A DNA stretch of 64,000 bases from Vandiemenella viatica (taxonomy: Eukaryota > Arthropoda > Insecta > Orthoptera > Morabidae), in contig JARYHS010006964.1 of the NCBI GenBank assembly GCA_031002005.1, forward strand, positions 3,348,001-3,412,000. Reading direction: 5' to 3'. Shown piece by piece: positions 1 through 10,959 of the stretch. Every line of letters starts with the position of its first letter. Position 1 is the first letter of the stretch. The notes beneath the pieces were generated by a model that ran no database searches, was not told the DNA's origin, and saw only the letters and a list, made by a program, of their open reading frames with translations. The position numbers and the translations under genes were made by a program.

Positions 1-1
1 A

Positions 2-390
2 TTTATCAATGAAAGATTAATAAAAGCCAAAGTATGCCTGCAAGGAGAAGCCATAACTGTGGTCCAGGTCTACAACCCATATCAGGGATGCAGTGAGGAC
101 CAAAAAATAAGCTTAATTCAAGAACTAGAAAGTAACATTAATGAAGAGACCCTAGTGATAATGGGAGACTTCAATGCCGAAATAGGAACCGATAGGTTGG
201 GCTATGAAGGAATTCTGGGGCCATGTGGACTTGGCAGTAGAAATGCTAAGGGAGATCTGCTGCTTGACATATGCACAAGAAATAAACTTGCGGTGAAAAA
301 TTTGTGATGTCAGAAAAAAAGATAGCCACAAAATAAAACCACAACCGGGAAACTGGAGATGGTCCCCGACGATAATGATGATGACTGTTA
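2..390 (+). pseudogene. LINE endonuclease fragment (APE type)
   Basis: An open frame from the window edge to the stop at 305-307 reads as the middle of an exonuclease-endonuclease-phosphatase domain. It has a VVQVYNP strand followed by VIMGDFNAEIG, the GDFN metal-binding motif of APE-type LINE endonucleases, and then GLGSRN and LLDIC. This enzyme nicks target DNA for reverse transcription. The frame breaks after LAVKNL and only scattered similarity follows to about 390. The element starts outside the window and no reverse transcriptase follows, so this is a dead fragment. Clade is uncertain; the wording resembles the LINE at 52.7-55.9 kb. Confidence 0.75.
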
Positions 391-1380
391 AGAATAGTTT
401 TAAACACCGCACCTGGCCAAATATTTTAAATTGTCAATTTTCTGTATCTACAATGCTGTATATTAATTATTCCAAACAGTTCAGAACCGTAATTTTTCAA
501 TGTCTATTTATTTTGTTATTGCATTCCTAAGAAAATAGTTAAAAGTAGAATGACGTAAGTACCGTTTGGCATTTGTGCTTAAACAACAGCCTGCGATTGT
601 GCTAGGAACAGTTAGTTGGTAACACTGCGGCTAATCCGCTCCTTCCCACACCCCACCTGCAGTCTGCATCTGTCTGCTTATTTTTGTAAATTAATTTGAA
701 AGTTATATTGGATTTATAATCAGTTTGATGACTGAAAGTTCCATAGCCTGGGGTGCACGGCAGTGTACCCGCCAAGTTGAGGCACTGCCAATCCTTTTCT
801 CGAAGCGATTCTGATCTTTCCTATATCTCTATTCCGTAGGTCACATTGATGCAGTATGTCTGAAAATTCTGATGTACATAGATATCAGCAATCTTTGCAA
901 ATATACTAAATTCTATTTCGTAACTGTTCTTAGTTTGGATGATATTCATACGCAAATGTCACCGATTTTGCCACTCACTCACTCACTCATTCTCACTAAC
1001 TCACTGATGATCATAAAACAAATTCCTGTAGGCGTCGAAAGCTAAAATTCGATACACAGATAATATTTTAGCTCCATATTATATTTAAAAAAATTCGAAA
1101 CTCCTATATCTTCATTTATCCACTCCTAACCTAAAATCGATTTCTGCCCTTATAAGTTAATATACTTTAGACTTTCATTGTAAACGGAACTTCCTAAGTT
1201 TAACTATGTATTAAATTTTATTTGTTTCCCCTCCCTACTTTGGAAGTTACTGAAATTCAAAATTCTTTTCGACCGCCACACCACGACATCAATTCCACTG
1301 TACTTCTAGTAGTCCTATAAACAAATAATTTGGTATACATATATGGTTTTATCCATAAATTACAATACAAGTCTTTGATG
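391..1380. other. No recognisable gene
   Basis: AT-rich sequence with stops in every frame. A short CACT-type run lies near 973-990. No gene, RNA or repeat family was recognised. Confidence 0.5.
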
Positions 1381-1611
1381 TTTTTCTCTGTTTTTATTTA
1401 ATTACAATCAAAAATGTGAAAAAATCTGGCACATATTTATAGTTTAATTGCTTTGCTTTGGATGAAACTATATGCCTACTATACATATAATGCATAGAGA
1501 TTAGTAAAATTAACGAAAGACGTAAATTTTACTTCGTTCCTATGCTTAGTTTGGAATTTAAATTTGCTTGTAGTAGTATATAAACCAACGGCAATCTTCA
1601 ATGCTCGGCTG

Positions 1612-2005
1612 AGTGACGATGGCTTGCTGCGGCTGCTGGTGAAATAGGCGGTGTCATCTGCGTAAGTTGCTGTGTTGACGTTTTCTTGGGTGGGCACGTT
1701 GGCAGTATACAGGCAGTACAGCAAGGGGCCGAGGGCTGATCCTTAGGGTACGCCTGCCATTATTCTGTGCCGAGTTGAAGTGACTTTGTCGACTCTTACG
1801 CTGAATATTCGTTTCCTATAGATATGACTTGATCAGCTTGACTAATTTGCCAGGAAACCCCTTCTCATACAGTCTCAGCAGAAGGCCAGCCTGCCAAACC
1901 GAGTCGAAGGCTCGGGAAATATCCAGTAGTACCAGTCCACAGTAGTGTTTAAAATTGAACGCTCGAGTGGCAGTCTCAACCACCCTCATCAGCTGTTGAG
2001 TGGTT
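1612..2005 (-). pseudogene. Inverted 5' part of a Jockey-like reverse transcriptase
   Basis: Read on the minus strand this encodes the fingers and palm of a Jockey-group LINE reverse transcriptase. It starts at HSTTQQL, continues to the catalytic LLDISRAFD (motif A), then LGPLLYCLY and the YADDTAYF catalytic box, and ends at SSRSKPSSLSRAL. A stop follows the motif near 1743 and the frame changes near 1815, so it is broken. It abuts, head to tail, the plus-strand remainder of the same enzyme. Together they form one LINE copy whose 5' part is inverted. Confidence 0.8.
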
Positions 2006-2817
2006 GAATGCCTGCAAAACGTGCTACAGAAAACTGAGGCCTTCGCGAGCCGTTGGAAAATTGAGATCAACTCTGCCAAAACTCAGGCCATCTTATTAAC
2101 AAGAAGAAGAGGATCACGCCTACGTCCGCAGCCGAACCCCCAGCTGAAATTAAACAATAATCTGATACCTTGGTCCAAAACTGTACGATACCTGGGAGTT
2201 ACGCTGGATTCAAGACTAACGTGGAGAGCCCATATAGAAGACCTGCGTAAACGCGCCAGCGTCAGGCTTCAAGCACTCTACCCTCTTATTAATAAGGACA
2301 GTAAGCTACCTGCGTCCTCGGGCGTGCGGATCTGCTGCTCCCTGATCAGGCCAATATTCGAATACGCCTGCCCTGTATGGGGTTACGCTGCCAACACGCA
2401 TCTGCATCGTCTACAGACTGTGCAAAATAGAGCACTAAAGAGAGCCCTGCAAGTAGATAGCAGGTTCCACACTAATGCCATACATGATACCACAGGCCTC
2501 CAAACGCTAAGACATAGATTCCAAGAACTTGCTGTTAAATTTTACAAACTAGCGCAAAACTCAGCAAACCCCCTAATAAAAGAGCTGGGGCATTAGGCAT
2601 TATCCAACTGGGCTAGGACCCTATGTCGGACCTATGGCTCTCATTATGAACTATTAGACACACCGAATCTAGGATAGACAAGAAAGAACGCCGAAACTGA
2701 AGACACACCTACAGCCAGGATATGACTCATCAAACAAACTTGGAGGAAATGTCTAATGACAAAACCATCATAACCCTCTGCCGGAAACTAATAGGCAGTA
2801 AATTGGCGTGGCTACTG
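2003..2817 (+). pseudogene. 3' part of the same Jockey-like LINE (thumb and 3' tail)
   Basis: An open frame ending at 2596 picks up directly after the YADD region: CLQNVLQKTEAFASRWKI, then YLGVTLDSRLTW (the conserved LG box) and IRPIFEYACPVWG. This is the thumb and C-terminal end of a Jockey-type reverse transcriptase. About 220 bp of non-coding 3' tail follow, and the copy stops at 2817 next to a repeat of the left flank. No poly-A tail is visible. The first part of the enzyme lies inverted just upstream. Confidence 0.8.
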
Positions 2818-3313
2818 CAACGCTCGGCTGTGGCACACATCTATTGTTTGCAGAAAGTGTGGCATTGTTGATAATGGTCAGAAGTACATGCTGATATTAC
2901 TGATTTTCCCTGGATTTATTGAATTGAAACTCCAGATGGGAAACGTTCTGGTGTATATCTATAGATTAATTGCTTAGCTCTGGATGATCCCACATGCTCA
3001 AATCTGTTTTATTCACAGAGGTCAGAAAACTAGGCTTCCAACTTAAATTTTATTTCGTTCCTGAGCTTACTTTGGAATTTACATTGGATTTACTCAAAGA
3101 GGCAGTAAGTTCAATGGCAATCCAGACAGATCACCCAAGATGCACGCCCATTGTTTGCAGAGAGCGTGGCATCGGAGCGATATTTCAACTTAAACATTTG
3201 GTGTGAAATAATGCTGCACAATAAACTTTAATAACCTCATCGAAACGTTTTTACAGCGAATTTTCAATGCACAAAGCGACATCTGTGAGCTGAGGAAATA
3301 TTTTAAGCAATTT

Positions 3314-3336
3314 AAAAAAAAAAAAAAAAAAAAAAA
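3314..3336 (+). repeat. Poly-A run
   Basis: A run of 23 A. It may be the tail of an old retroposon, but no body is recognisable upstream. Confidence 0.8.
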
Positions 3337-3784
3337 CTTACGCTGCCAATGTAGAAAGATATGTGACAGAAACTTAGTATTTTTACGCGGCATGATTAGT
3401 TTGCTCTATTTTACCTGCCTCCAGTATATCGCCTGCTAGAATCCAGGCTGCACTATTTGCTCGAGACAGCGCATTTCATGCGGAGGAATCAGCGGTACAA
3501 TCAGGAGTACGCGGAGTGATCAGAGACTAGTGTTTTGTAAACGTAAGGCTATTCAGGCATTATTATGCAGAACTGAATGGCGTTCAATAGAGAAGGATAT
3601 TAATCATATCTAAGGTATAGAAATTAAAGTGTTCAGGTAAGGGTTTCAATAGTACATATTTAATAACTCTGAATTCCTGCTGTACCAGAACACACACACA
3701 CACACTAGTACACGACAATCTGCCACGTACCAATACTCAGATCACGCGACATACCTCGACCAGTAACATCACCTTATACTTATT

Positions 3785-4020
3785 GCTTATGTTTTATCGC
3801 CTCGTTGACGTCGAGATAAATGGAGGCGGGAGATGTCTAGGGGAAAGGAACGGTAAGGAATTTGGTTATGGCTTTTTTAAGGGATCTAAGCCGCCATTCA
3901 TTTTGAGTGATTCCAGGAAACAATGGAAAGTTAGAAACTGGATGCCAGAACGGAGTTTCGAAACCGAGTCCTCCAGAACGCCCGGCCAGAGCGTTACCGG
4001 TCACCCAGCATACTCGGTAA
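3785..4020 (-). mobile_element. tRNA-derived SINE, minus strand
   Basis: Reverse-complemented, this matches the SINE at 42165-42427. It has a tRNA-like head starting ACCGAG, an A-box-like GGTGACCGGTAACG, a degenerate B box around TTTCGAAACTCC, a GGCATCCAG core, then the CCATGGTTTCC..AATCACTC-like body and a tail ending near GATAAAACATAAGCAATAAG. It is an old copy with many differences. It carries no protein gene. Confidence 0.75.
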
Positions 4021-4750
4021 AAAAAAGTGGTAATAGACATATTATACAAGAATTTAATATTTTATTAATAAAGAATTTACATATGGATATGAACTAAACT
4101 ATAAATTACATTTGAAAATAAAGTAGCAGGAAATATGAATTTAAATACAGTGGATTTGAATTATGAATGGAAAAAATCGATCTAACGTCGGAACAGTAGG
4201 CATAAAGCTTGAAACGAAGATGAAACTGTTCGTATTACTAGCAAAAATTCCATATACAGAATAGGGAATATGCATGAAATTCAAATTTACGTCTAGTATT
4301 TTTATTTTGAAACTTTATTAGTATAGTATTACCGCTATAACGTTTTTTCCTATTTATTCGATTTTTATTTACTGATTTTAATTAATCAAAAGTGCTAAAA
4401 ATACAAGGGAAATGGAGCTTCGCAAAACGCAACGCTATTGGTCCAATCGAATCGTGATGACCAAGGACACTATATTATTGCGAACAAAGGCGTAGTTGCT
4501 GGGAGTTCTAATAGCTTTGCGATTATGTTGAAGTTTACATTAACATATTAGTATAACTGGTGAGATATTGTATTCTTGCTATAATACACACACCAAATAA
4601 TGACCGAAAGCGGTTTTCTGAAAGCACAGTCGGATAATCTTCCAAAAATTGATGCTTACATGACGACAAGAAATTTTGTAACTAATCCGAATTTTACGAC
4701 CGCTCAGCTCAGAGCAGTGGAAGCTGCAAGGTAAATAAGTGGTATATAAT
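4021..4750. other. No recognisable gene
   Basis: AT-rich DNA with no supported gene. A CCAAT-like ATTGGTCCAATCG stands at 4438-4450, without other promoter signs. Confidence 0.45.
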
Positions 4751-5792
4751 TCAATATTCCCATGCAAATAAACAAAAAATTCTAAATGTCTGGTATATAG
4801 TAAATTATTAGCAATTTTTACCAAATGCTAGCGTGGTCTTTGCGGTAGGGTGTTAACTTCATAATTTTCTGACCCGCGTTCAAATCCCCGCAATATTAAA
4901 TATCTTTATCTTCAGAAATTAATAATATTTAAAACAAATCATATTACCTAAAATTCAGCGTCATTTTTTTCCTGAAATTCATTTTTTTTTTTTTTTTTTT
5001 CGTAATGAATTCACGGGTCTACGGACGGATTGTCTTTTCACAACACAAATCGGCCGCACACCCTTAAAAACTTCATTGCAATCATTCATCATGAAAGTCT
5101 CCACTCTTATATTTTTTTCACTTTTATTAATAAGTTGTTTCGGCGCGTTTTCAATTGAAACAGTTCCAATCATGTTATTTATTTCATCTTCGACGTTTCT
5201 TTACTTCTGTATCATCAAGAAGTATTTTAAACTAAATACGTAGCATTGGTAAGATAGTTTTTTCTTTCTTTCTTCTACACTCGATTTGTTCCAAGAACGG
5301 TTGCGTGTAAATGGTTGAAAATAATATAGTAGGTCTATCCGTGACGAAAAATGGAGCTCGACAAGGAAATGAAAGAACAAGTGACAAATGCAAAATTCTT
5401 GTATCAGATTCCAGTTTACTAGCAGATTCGCCTCATGACTTAATTTCATTGGGTATGGAGCGAGCCATATTAGAAAGCCATTGTTGATAAATGGGCCGAT
5501 ATTATGTTTGGTTTATTTGTTATAAGCAATGTGACTTGTTTTAAATTTTAATTCGCGCTATTAAAGTATGTAACTGAAGTTTTAACAAAACAAAGAAGTG
5601 AAGTTTGACAATATTTGAAGGTAATAATAAGTAAAAATAATTGATTCAGCGGGGATTTGAACTCGAGTCACGAAGTTATAAAGCCAGCACCCTATCCCAT
5701 AGACCAGACCGGCATGCGAAAGTCTAGTGGCAATAATTTAGTATATATCCGCCATCTAGAATTTTTTGGTTATTTGTATGCAAATATCTCAC
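4751..5792. repeat. Inverted-repeat structure with tRNA-like arms
   Basis: The arm at 4751-4892 and the reverse complement of 5650-5792 align almost without gaps over ~140 bp, at roughly three-quarters identity by eye. Each arm has an outer AAATAAMCAAAAAATTCTA block, then TATA..TAAATTATT, then a tRNA-like segment with GGTCTWTGSGRTAGGGTG and a B box GTTCAAATCCCCGC. The ~760-bp centre has a poly-T (4981-5000) and no coding frame. This is either two tRNA-derived SINEs in opposite orientation with matching flanks, or a foldback-type element. Confidence 0.55.
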
Positions 5793-6510
5793 AACCTAGG
5801 GAGCAATTTGAAAAACGACTATAGCACACACATATAAGCTGTGTACCCTTCAACATACATGAAAGAGATCGCAATTCGTTCTTAAAATGTTTGATGGTGT
5901 CCAAGTAAGGTATGATTAGAGTTTGAACAGGTAACGAATTTTTATGTTACATTTCCTAAAATACATAAATACAGAAATTCTAAGTACTAACGTACAAATG
6001 ATCTTCACAATAATATAAACAACTAGTTGCAGATCTATTCTCATAGCGGTACACCACTTTTTTCTTATATTCACATCTCTCGGGACAAGAAAATACACTT
6101 TATAAAGTGTATTTTTGCACACAGGTACAATACTGTACTTATAACACTGTTTTAGACCTCCTTCCATATCGACATTTGTTAGAAAACATGAAAGTTTTGA
6201 GATGAAACACTCCACGCTATACAGTACGCCAATGCGGTCGTGTACTTACACGTCACAGTGTAGCGCGCCAAAATGGCAGCGTTTAAATCGGCGGAACTGG
6301 ATTTCAGTTTTAAAGTATTTATTTTGATTTTAAATCTTAATATTTACATCAATGTTATATTTTTTACGGTTATGTATGAATGTAAATAATTGATTAAAAA
6401 AATAAAAAAATTCATTCATATACCCTATTGTTAGAAAATTTCAGTCAGTAGGATAAGACTGTGTTATTGGTCTAGGTGTATCACGTGATTTAATTGCAGA
6501 GTATAGGTAC
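5793..6510. other. No recognisable gene
   Basis: AT-rich DNA. Short open frames occur on the minus strand but none has recognisable motifs. Confidence 0.4.
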
Positions 6511-7490
6511 TAGGATTGTAACGCCGCGGTTGCGGATGGTTTGCGGATGCGGAAGTGTGAAAATAAATTTATAATTATTTATATTTTATCAAAAATAAAC
6601 TTAAAATCAAAATGCCAAATTCTAAATTTTTCCGAAGTAACGTCTATTTCCATATGATACTGACACATTGATTTATTTTTTGCTTCATCTTTCAATAACA
6701 TAAAAGATGAGATGATTTAAGAAGTAAATTAATTTATTTACATAATGACGCACGCGTCTAAAAAAAAATCTTTGTTATGTGAACTTTGTGGAGTTCGCGT
6801 CTTGACTAATTTAAGCTCTAAGCACAAGGGCACATCTCCGTGCCCGCCACCCAACTTTCCACCGTTCTAAGGGACCATTCACAGAACTACTTTTAGGACC
6901 TACATTCATCCGATGTTCGATAAAGAAGCTTGATGGGGCGTGAAAAGGGTTAGAGAACTACAAGCAGGACGTGTTGGATGTAGGGCTTTCCAAACATCCA
7001 ACACGAGTCCTTGCTTTCCAACAAGCTATGGCGTTTGATCATGATTGGAGGAAAAATCCCGCGAGTGTGTGATATGGATACATGGTGTGCCGCGAGAAAG
7101 TACGAGTGGAAAGGATTACTTCGAACATTTTGTTGTACTCATTTTACTAGCGTCAATGGGTGAGCGCATAATATTGTAGTTCTACACGGATATCCTGTAA
7201 GTTGGACCGTGAAGAAGGCGCTTTACTTTAAAATGCAAGTTTAAACTTGTAAATTCGTCACTTGGGTAATAACTCCATTGTTATTTTTATTGCAAGATCG
7301 TCAGAAAAGAACACATTTTTGCTATCTAAGAGACGATGGGCAGAACTTCATATAAACAGAAAAGAATAATATATATTGCAATGTAAACAAAACATCCGCT
7401 ATACATACGCAATAAATAATGCGGATGTGGGATTCACGCGAAAGTTCCGAACTTGCGGATGCTGATGCGGAGATCCGTTACATCCATAAT
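6511..7490. mobile_element. Possible decayed DNA transposon with GCGGATGCGG ends
   Basis: The left edge holds TTGCGGATGGTTTGCGGATGCGG (6528-6550, split as GCGGATG repeats) and the right edge holds GCGGATG repeats at 7421-7470 followed by CCGTTACATCC. A broken plus-strand frame near 6745 reads LLCELCGVRVLTN, a CxxC pair that could be a zinc-finger remnant. GCGGATG-rich ends are familiar from arthropod DNA transposons, but I cannot assign a superfamily and no clear inverted termini or target duplication were found. Confidence 0.3.
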
Positions 7491-7517
7491 CGGTACCTCG
7501 CAGATCGTCGTTGACTG

Positions 7518-7537
7518 GTGTGTGTGTGTGTGTGTGT
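7518..7537 (+). repeat. (TG)n microsatellite
   Basis: About ten TG units. Confidence 0.9.
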
Positions 7538-8324
7538 AGGTGATAGCTGGTGAATTGTACTTTGAAATCGTCTAAGATGGGTATTGCTACTGCGCTGGTA
7601 TTTGTGTCGTTCTGGTGCATCAAGAATACAGAGTTAATAAAATAAAGTGCTCTGCAGTTGTTTTTATTCAAGTAATTGCTCGCAGTGGCTCTACAGTGTT
7701 CATTGCTCCACTGTTAGTCACCTGACTTGGTGTCCACCGGATTCATATTGGTGTTGGGCCAGACGAGCAGTCGTATCACAGGAAAGTCAGTGGGAGAGCG
7801 AATATTTTATGTTTTACCATCCATAACGGCTATTAGGAACTGAAGACACGTTCAGTGGTTTCTTCCTAGTTCTGAGCAAAGTCGAGTATTAATTGTGGCT
7901 TTTTATGCAAATTACTTGATTTGATATAGACATGGTAGATCCAAAGTGTTAGGGCGCTCAAGATTTGTGTTAAGTCGGTTAAATGTAATTCAAATTTTCA
8001 TATCATTTCTAACAATACTCCAAAAACAAATAATGGACCCAATAGGTATAAAATCCCACAAAAATCGATGATATACTATGCTCCGTTTTGTTTGAAGACT
8101 CTTGTTAGCATTAAACACCGAGAAACCATGAGGGCTCGAAAACATAGTGTTAGTCCAGTCAAACAGGGATTCAACCTCGGAACGAGTTATAAGCTGTAAG
8201 TTCCCATAAACCTTTTCTTTGACATTTTATAAGTTATTCCCAAAGTCTCAAAGAATCTCGTGTACGCGAGCCAAGATATTCAAGGACAAAGGTAGCAAAA
8301 AATTGTATTTATTTATAAATATCA
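7538..8324. other. No recognisable gene
   Basis: No long or motif-bearing frame, RNA gene or known repeat was seen. Confidence 0.4.
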
Positions 8325-8442
8325 AGATGGATTTGGGGAATCCATGTAAAACAGAGAACTAGATGGCCGGACGGAGATTCGAACGCACCTTCTCCCGAAT
8401 TCGAGACCATAGCGACACCGCTCATCACCACGGCCGGTTCCT
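8325..8442 (-). mobile_element. tRNA-derived SINE head, minus strand
   Basis: On the minus strand: ACCGGCCGTGGTGATGAGCGG, then CTCGAATTCGGGAG, a B box GCGTTCGAATCTC, GTCCGGCCATCTAG and a body ending CATGGATTCCCCAAATCC. The order matches the SINE at 42165, although this head differs and the tail is shorter. It is flanked by a CCGAGTCTCGG palindrome at 8447-8457. Confidence 0.65.
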
Positions 8443-9689
8443 CTGCCGAGTCTCGGCGTCGGTCGGTACTGGATCTGTCCCCTCGATGGCAGTGTGATTA
8501 ACGTCAGGGAAGGATAACCTTTATTCTGAGGTATTATTACGCTTAATTGTAGTTTGTGTTTTAGGAAGAGACCAAGCGGTAGTACTGATAAGGTGCACGT
8601 CTTAAATATTTTCGAAGAAAATCGTCTTAGTAATTTCAAAATTTTCCCTCATGTACTAGCTGTAGGCAGGGAGAGACTGATTGGCCAGTACAACTCCAGT
8701 ATACATTTCCAATTTTATTTCTCTACGATATAACGGTTGCTACATTCGTCCGTGTATTATTTTCAATACAGCCATTAAACAATTTTTATGTCTAAATTAA
8801 AGTGCTTGTGAGAAGAATCTGTTTATTTTCAAAACCAACGTATCTACTAGTTGTTTGTTCTTCCTTGCTAAAAAATTCCATAGTTCACTTAAATATTATG
8901 TAACTGAAAATATTAATCAAACATTCAGGAAAATACAGCATTAAGAATTAGACATAGAAGTTGAATGAGAGGAAAGACAGTTTAGAATGGTAACGTTAAA
9001 TGTATTTTCTTTCTTGCCACGTGAATAAGGTATGTGTAACGACAGATATAATAACATTTGACGTTACTAGTTGCTAAGATGCTGATGAGGAGATGTACCG
9101 GGAAGAGTGTAACCTGGGTTACAAAACTTTATTCAGATCATTACCACGTTTTGGTTATCGAACACGGGAACTGGAGGGAGTGCAAAGAAGGGATTAAGAT
9201 TTGTCTCCGGAAATTGCTATGGGACTCAAAGAGTAAATGATATGATAAAGTAGCTGGATTGAGCGTCATTGGAAGACAGGATGTGATATTACAGTGAACT
9301 AACTTGAGCTATAATAAGATGAGAAATTTTTAGCTGAACTTGAGGAACTTTTGAATCCAATGAGATATGTATGTGGTCCTTAAACGCGTTTTCTTACTAC
9401 CTTAAAGTGAAGCATATACGAAAACTCTGCTTGATGGGATACTCTCCAAAATTATCGCCATTCCAGTCCAATGTTTAGAGCTCGTTCTGAAATTCTTAAG
9501 CTCATTAAGTTAATTGGTTCTTAAGGAGTTTTATTACCTAGTTATTATTCATAAAGCTTCAATTTATATATAAATATAAATTCAACAGTTTAGTCGAGTA
9601 TAGCTCCTATAATATTTAATAAAAAACGTTAAAAATATAGTATAAACTTTATTAGACTACTTTATCACATAAATTTAAGGTTTGTTTAG
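8443..9689. other. No recognisable gene
   Basis: Mostly AT-rich. A short frame at 9125-9235 contains a run resembling CR1 (NWRECKEGIKICLRKLLWDSKSK), too short and degenerate to call. Confidence 0.4.
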
Positions 9690-10815
9690 AAGGCGTTTGA
9701 AGTATTTGGGAAAATCATGCCTTAGGTACGTTGCGAAGGGGATGGGTTGTAGTTGGTGTAAGAAGTGGTTTCACTGGGCATGTGGGGAAGAAGAAACGGG
9801 GGAAATAAATGAGGCTCTCCCATGGTTTTGTTAACTTTGTCTTAGGGAGGATAGATGTGGGAGATGGGCGAAACGATCAGGGAGTTGCGTGAAAGGATCA
9901 GGGTTCTTGAGGCTGGTCCTGTGGAGGCTCAGCCTCTGGAGGCGTTGCCTGTGGAAGCTCCGCCTGTTGAGGTTCAGCCTGTGGGGGCTCAGCCTATGGA
10001 GGCTCACCCTTGGAGGCTGAGCTTGTCGAGGCTCATACTGTTGAGGCTGAAAGTAGAGATAGTGGGTTGGAGGAAGTTGAGAAGGATGGGTGGGAGCTGG
10101 TAACAGGTCGTAGGAGAAATATAGTCAACAGGATGAAGAAGCCAGACACTTCAGTAATTGTGGGGAAAAATATGTTTGACCTGTTGCCAGAGTCAGGAGG
10201 AGAAGAGCCTCATGTAGATGTAGGAGTAGCTAAGATGCAGCAGGCCTTTAGGAATAAGGGCGTGCAAGGCAAGAATAGGAAGAAAAGGGTTCTGCTGCTA
10301 GGTAGTAGGCATGGGAGAGGTGTAGGCCCTCTTCTGCAAGATCAGTTAGGTACAGGTTACCAGGTCACAATTTTTTCAAACCTAGTGCAACATTAGCTCA
10401 GGTAATAGAGGATATAGGTTCACTTTGTAGGAGTTTCACTAATGACGATAGAGTAGTGATAGTGGGAGGAGCAAGGAATTGTATAGATAGAAACGCGAAT
10501 TATAGTATAGAAAGTGACCTGAGGAAGGTGGTGAAGGAGGCACAGCATACCAGGGTGGAGCTCATGCAGGTCCTAAGACGCCATGACCGGCCACAATTGA
10601 ACTCCGCTGTGAGGCGTGTAAATGTGGAAACGGAAGTGCTACTTGGGAAAGGCATTAGTTCTGTGTTGGGGGTTGTGCCTGTAAACACCATAGGTAGGTG
10701 GGATTTCACTAGGCATGGCCTACACCTAAATAGAAGGGGGAAGGGAATACTTTCTGAGTTGTTAGCTAAAGAAGTGAGGGAGCCAATTTCCAGTGATGAT
10801 GGGGTCAGGACTGTG
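9690..10815 (+). pseudogene. CR1-type LINE ORF1: PHD-like finger, VEAQP repeats, SGNH esterase-like domain
   Basis: The reading starts with a Cys/His finger (GCSWCKKWFHWACGEEE..WFC..LC, PHD-like). A coiled-coil stretch follows (IRELRERIRVLEAG), then nine 15-bp units coding VEAQP-like pentapeptides (9918-10052). The last part is an SGNH/GDSL-like region: KKRVLLLGSRHGRGVG, VVIVGGARN and DFTRHGLHLNRRGK. In this family the first block is normally GDSH; here D and the Ser nucleophile are replaced (G-S-R-H), while the closing D..H pair is kept. One base missing in repeat unit 7 and a shift near 10385 break the frame. ORF1 proteins of CR1 LINEs bind the element RNA; the esterase domain's role is unsettled. 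ORF2 follows on the same strand. Confidence 0.75.
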
Positions 10816-10959
10816 CCTTTTTTTAGGGTAGGGACTGCTGGTGAAGGGATGGAAATAAATGATCAAAGTGATACTGATTGTAGATCCACGACGAGAAAGA
10901 TCATAGATGTTAAAGAAATAAATGAAGTTGCTGAAACAATAACTGGCTGTTGTAAATCT

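Larger units (their letters stand above)
1381..3190 (+). repeat. Tandem repeat of ~300 bp, two diverged units, split by a LINE
   Basis: Unit one runs from about 1381 to 1611 and resumes at 2818-2880; unit two runs from about 2881 to 3190. Matching landmarks are a TTTATAG..TTAATTGCTT..CTCTGGATGA block (1436 and 2957), a TTATTTCGTTCCT..GCTTACTTTGGAATTTA block (about 1530 and 3050) and an ATTGTTTGCAGA..GTGGCAT block (2843 and 3148). Unit two aligns straight across the LINE junction of unit one, so it shows the pre-insertion sequence. The family is unknown and appears non-coding. Confidence 0.6.

Noticed and set aside
5641..5725. A genuine tRNA gene on the minus strand
   Set aside because: A B box and tRNA-like order are present, but the acceptor stem does not pair convincingly and the segment sits in a repeat arm also found at 4828.
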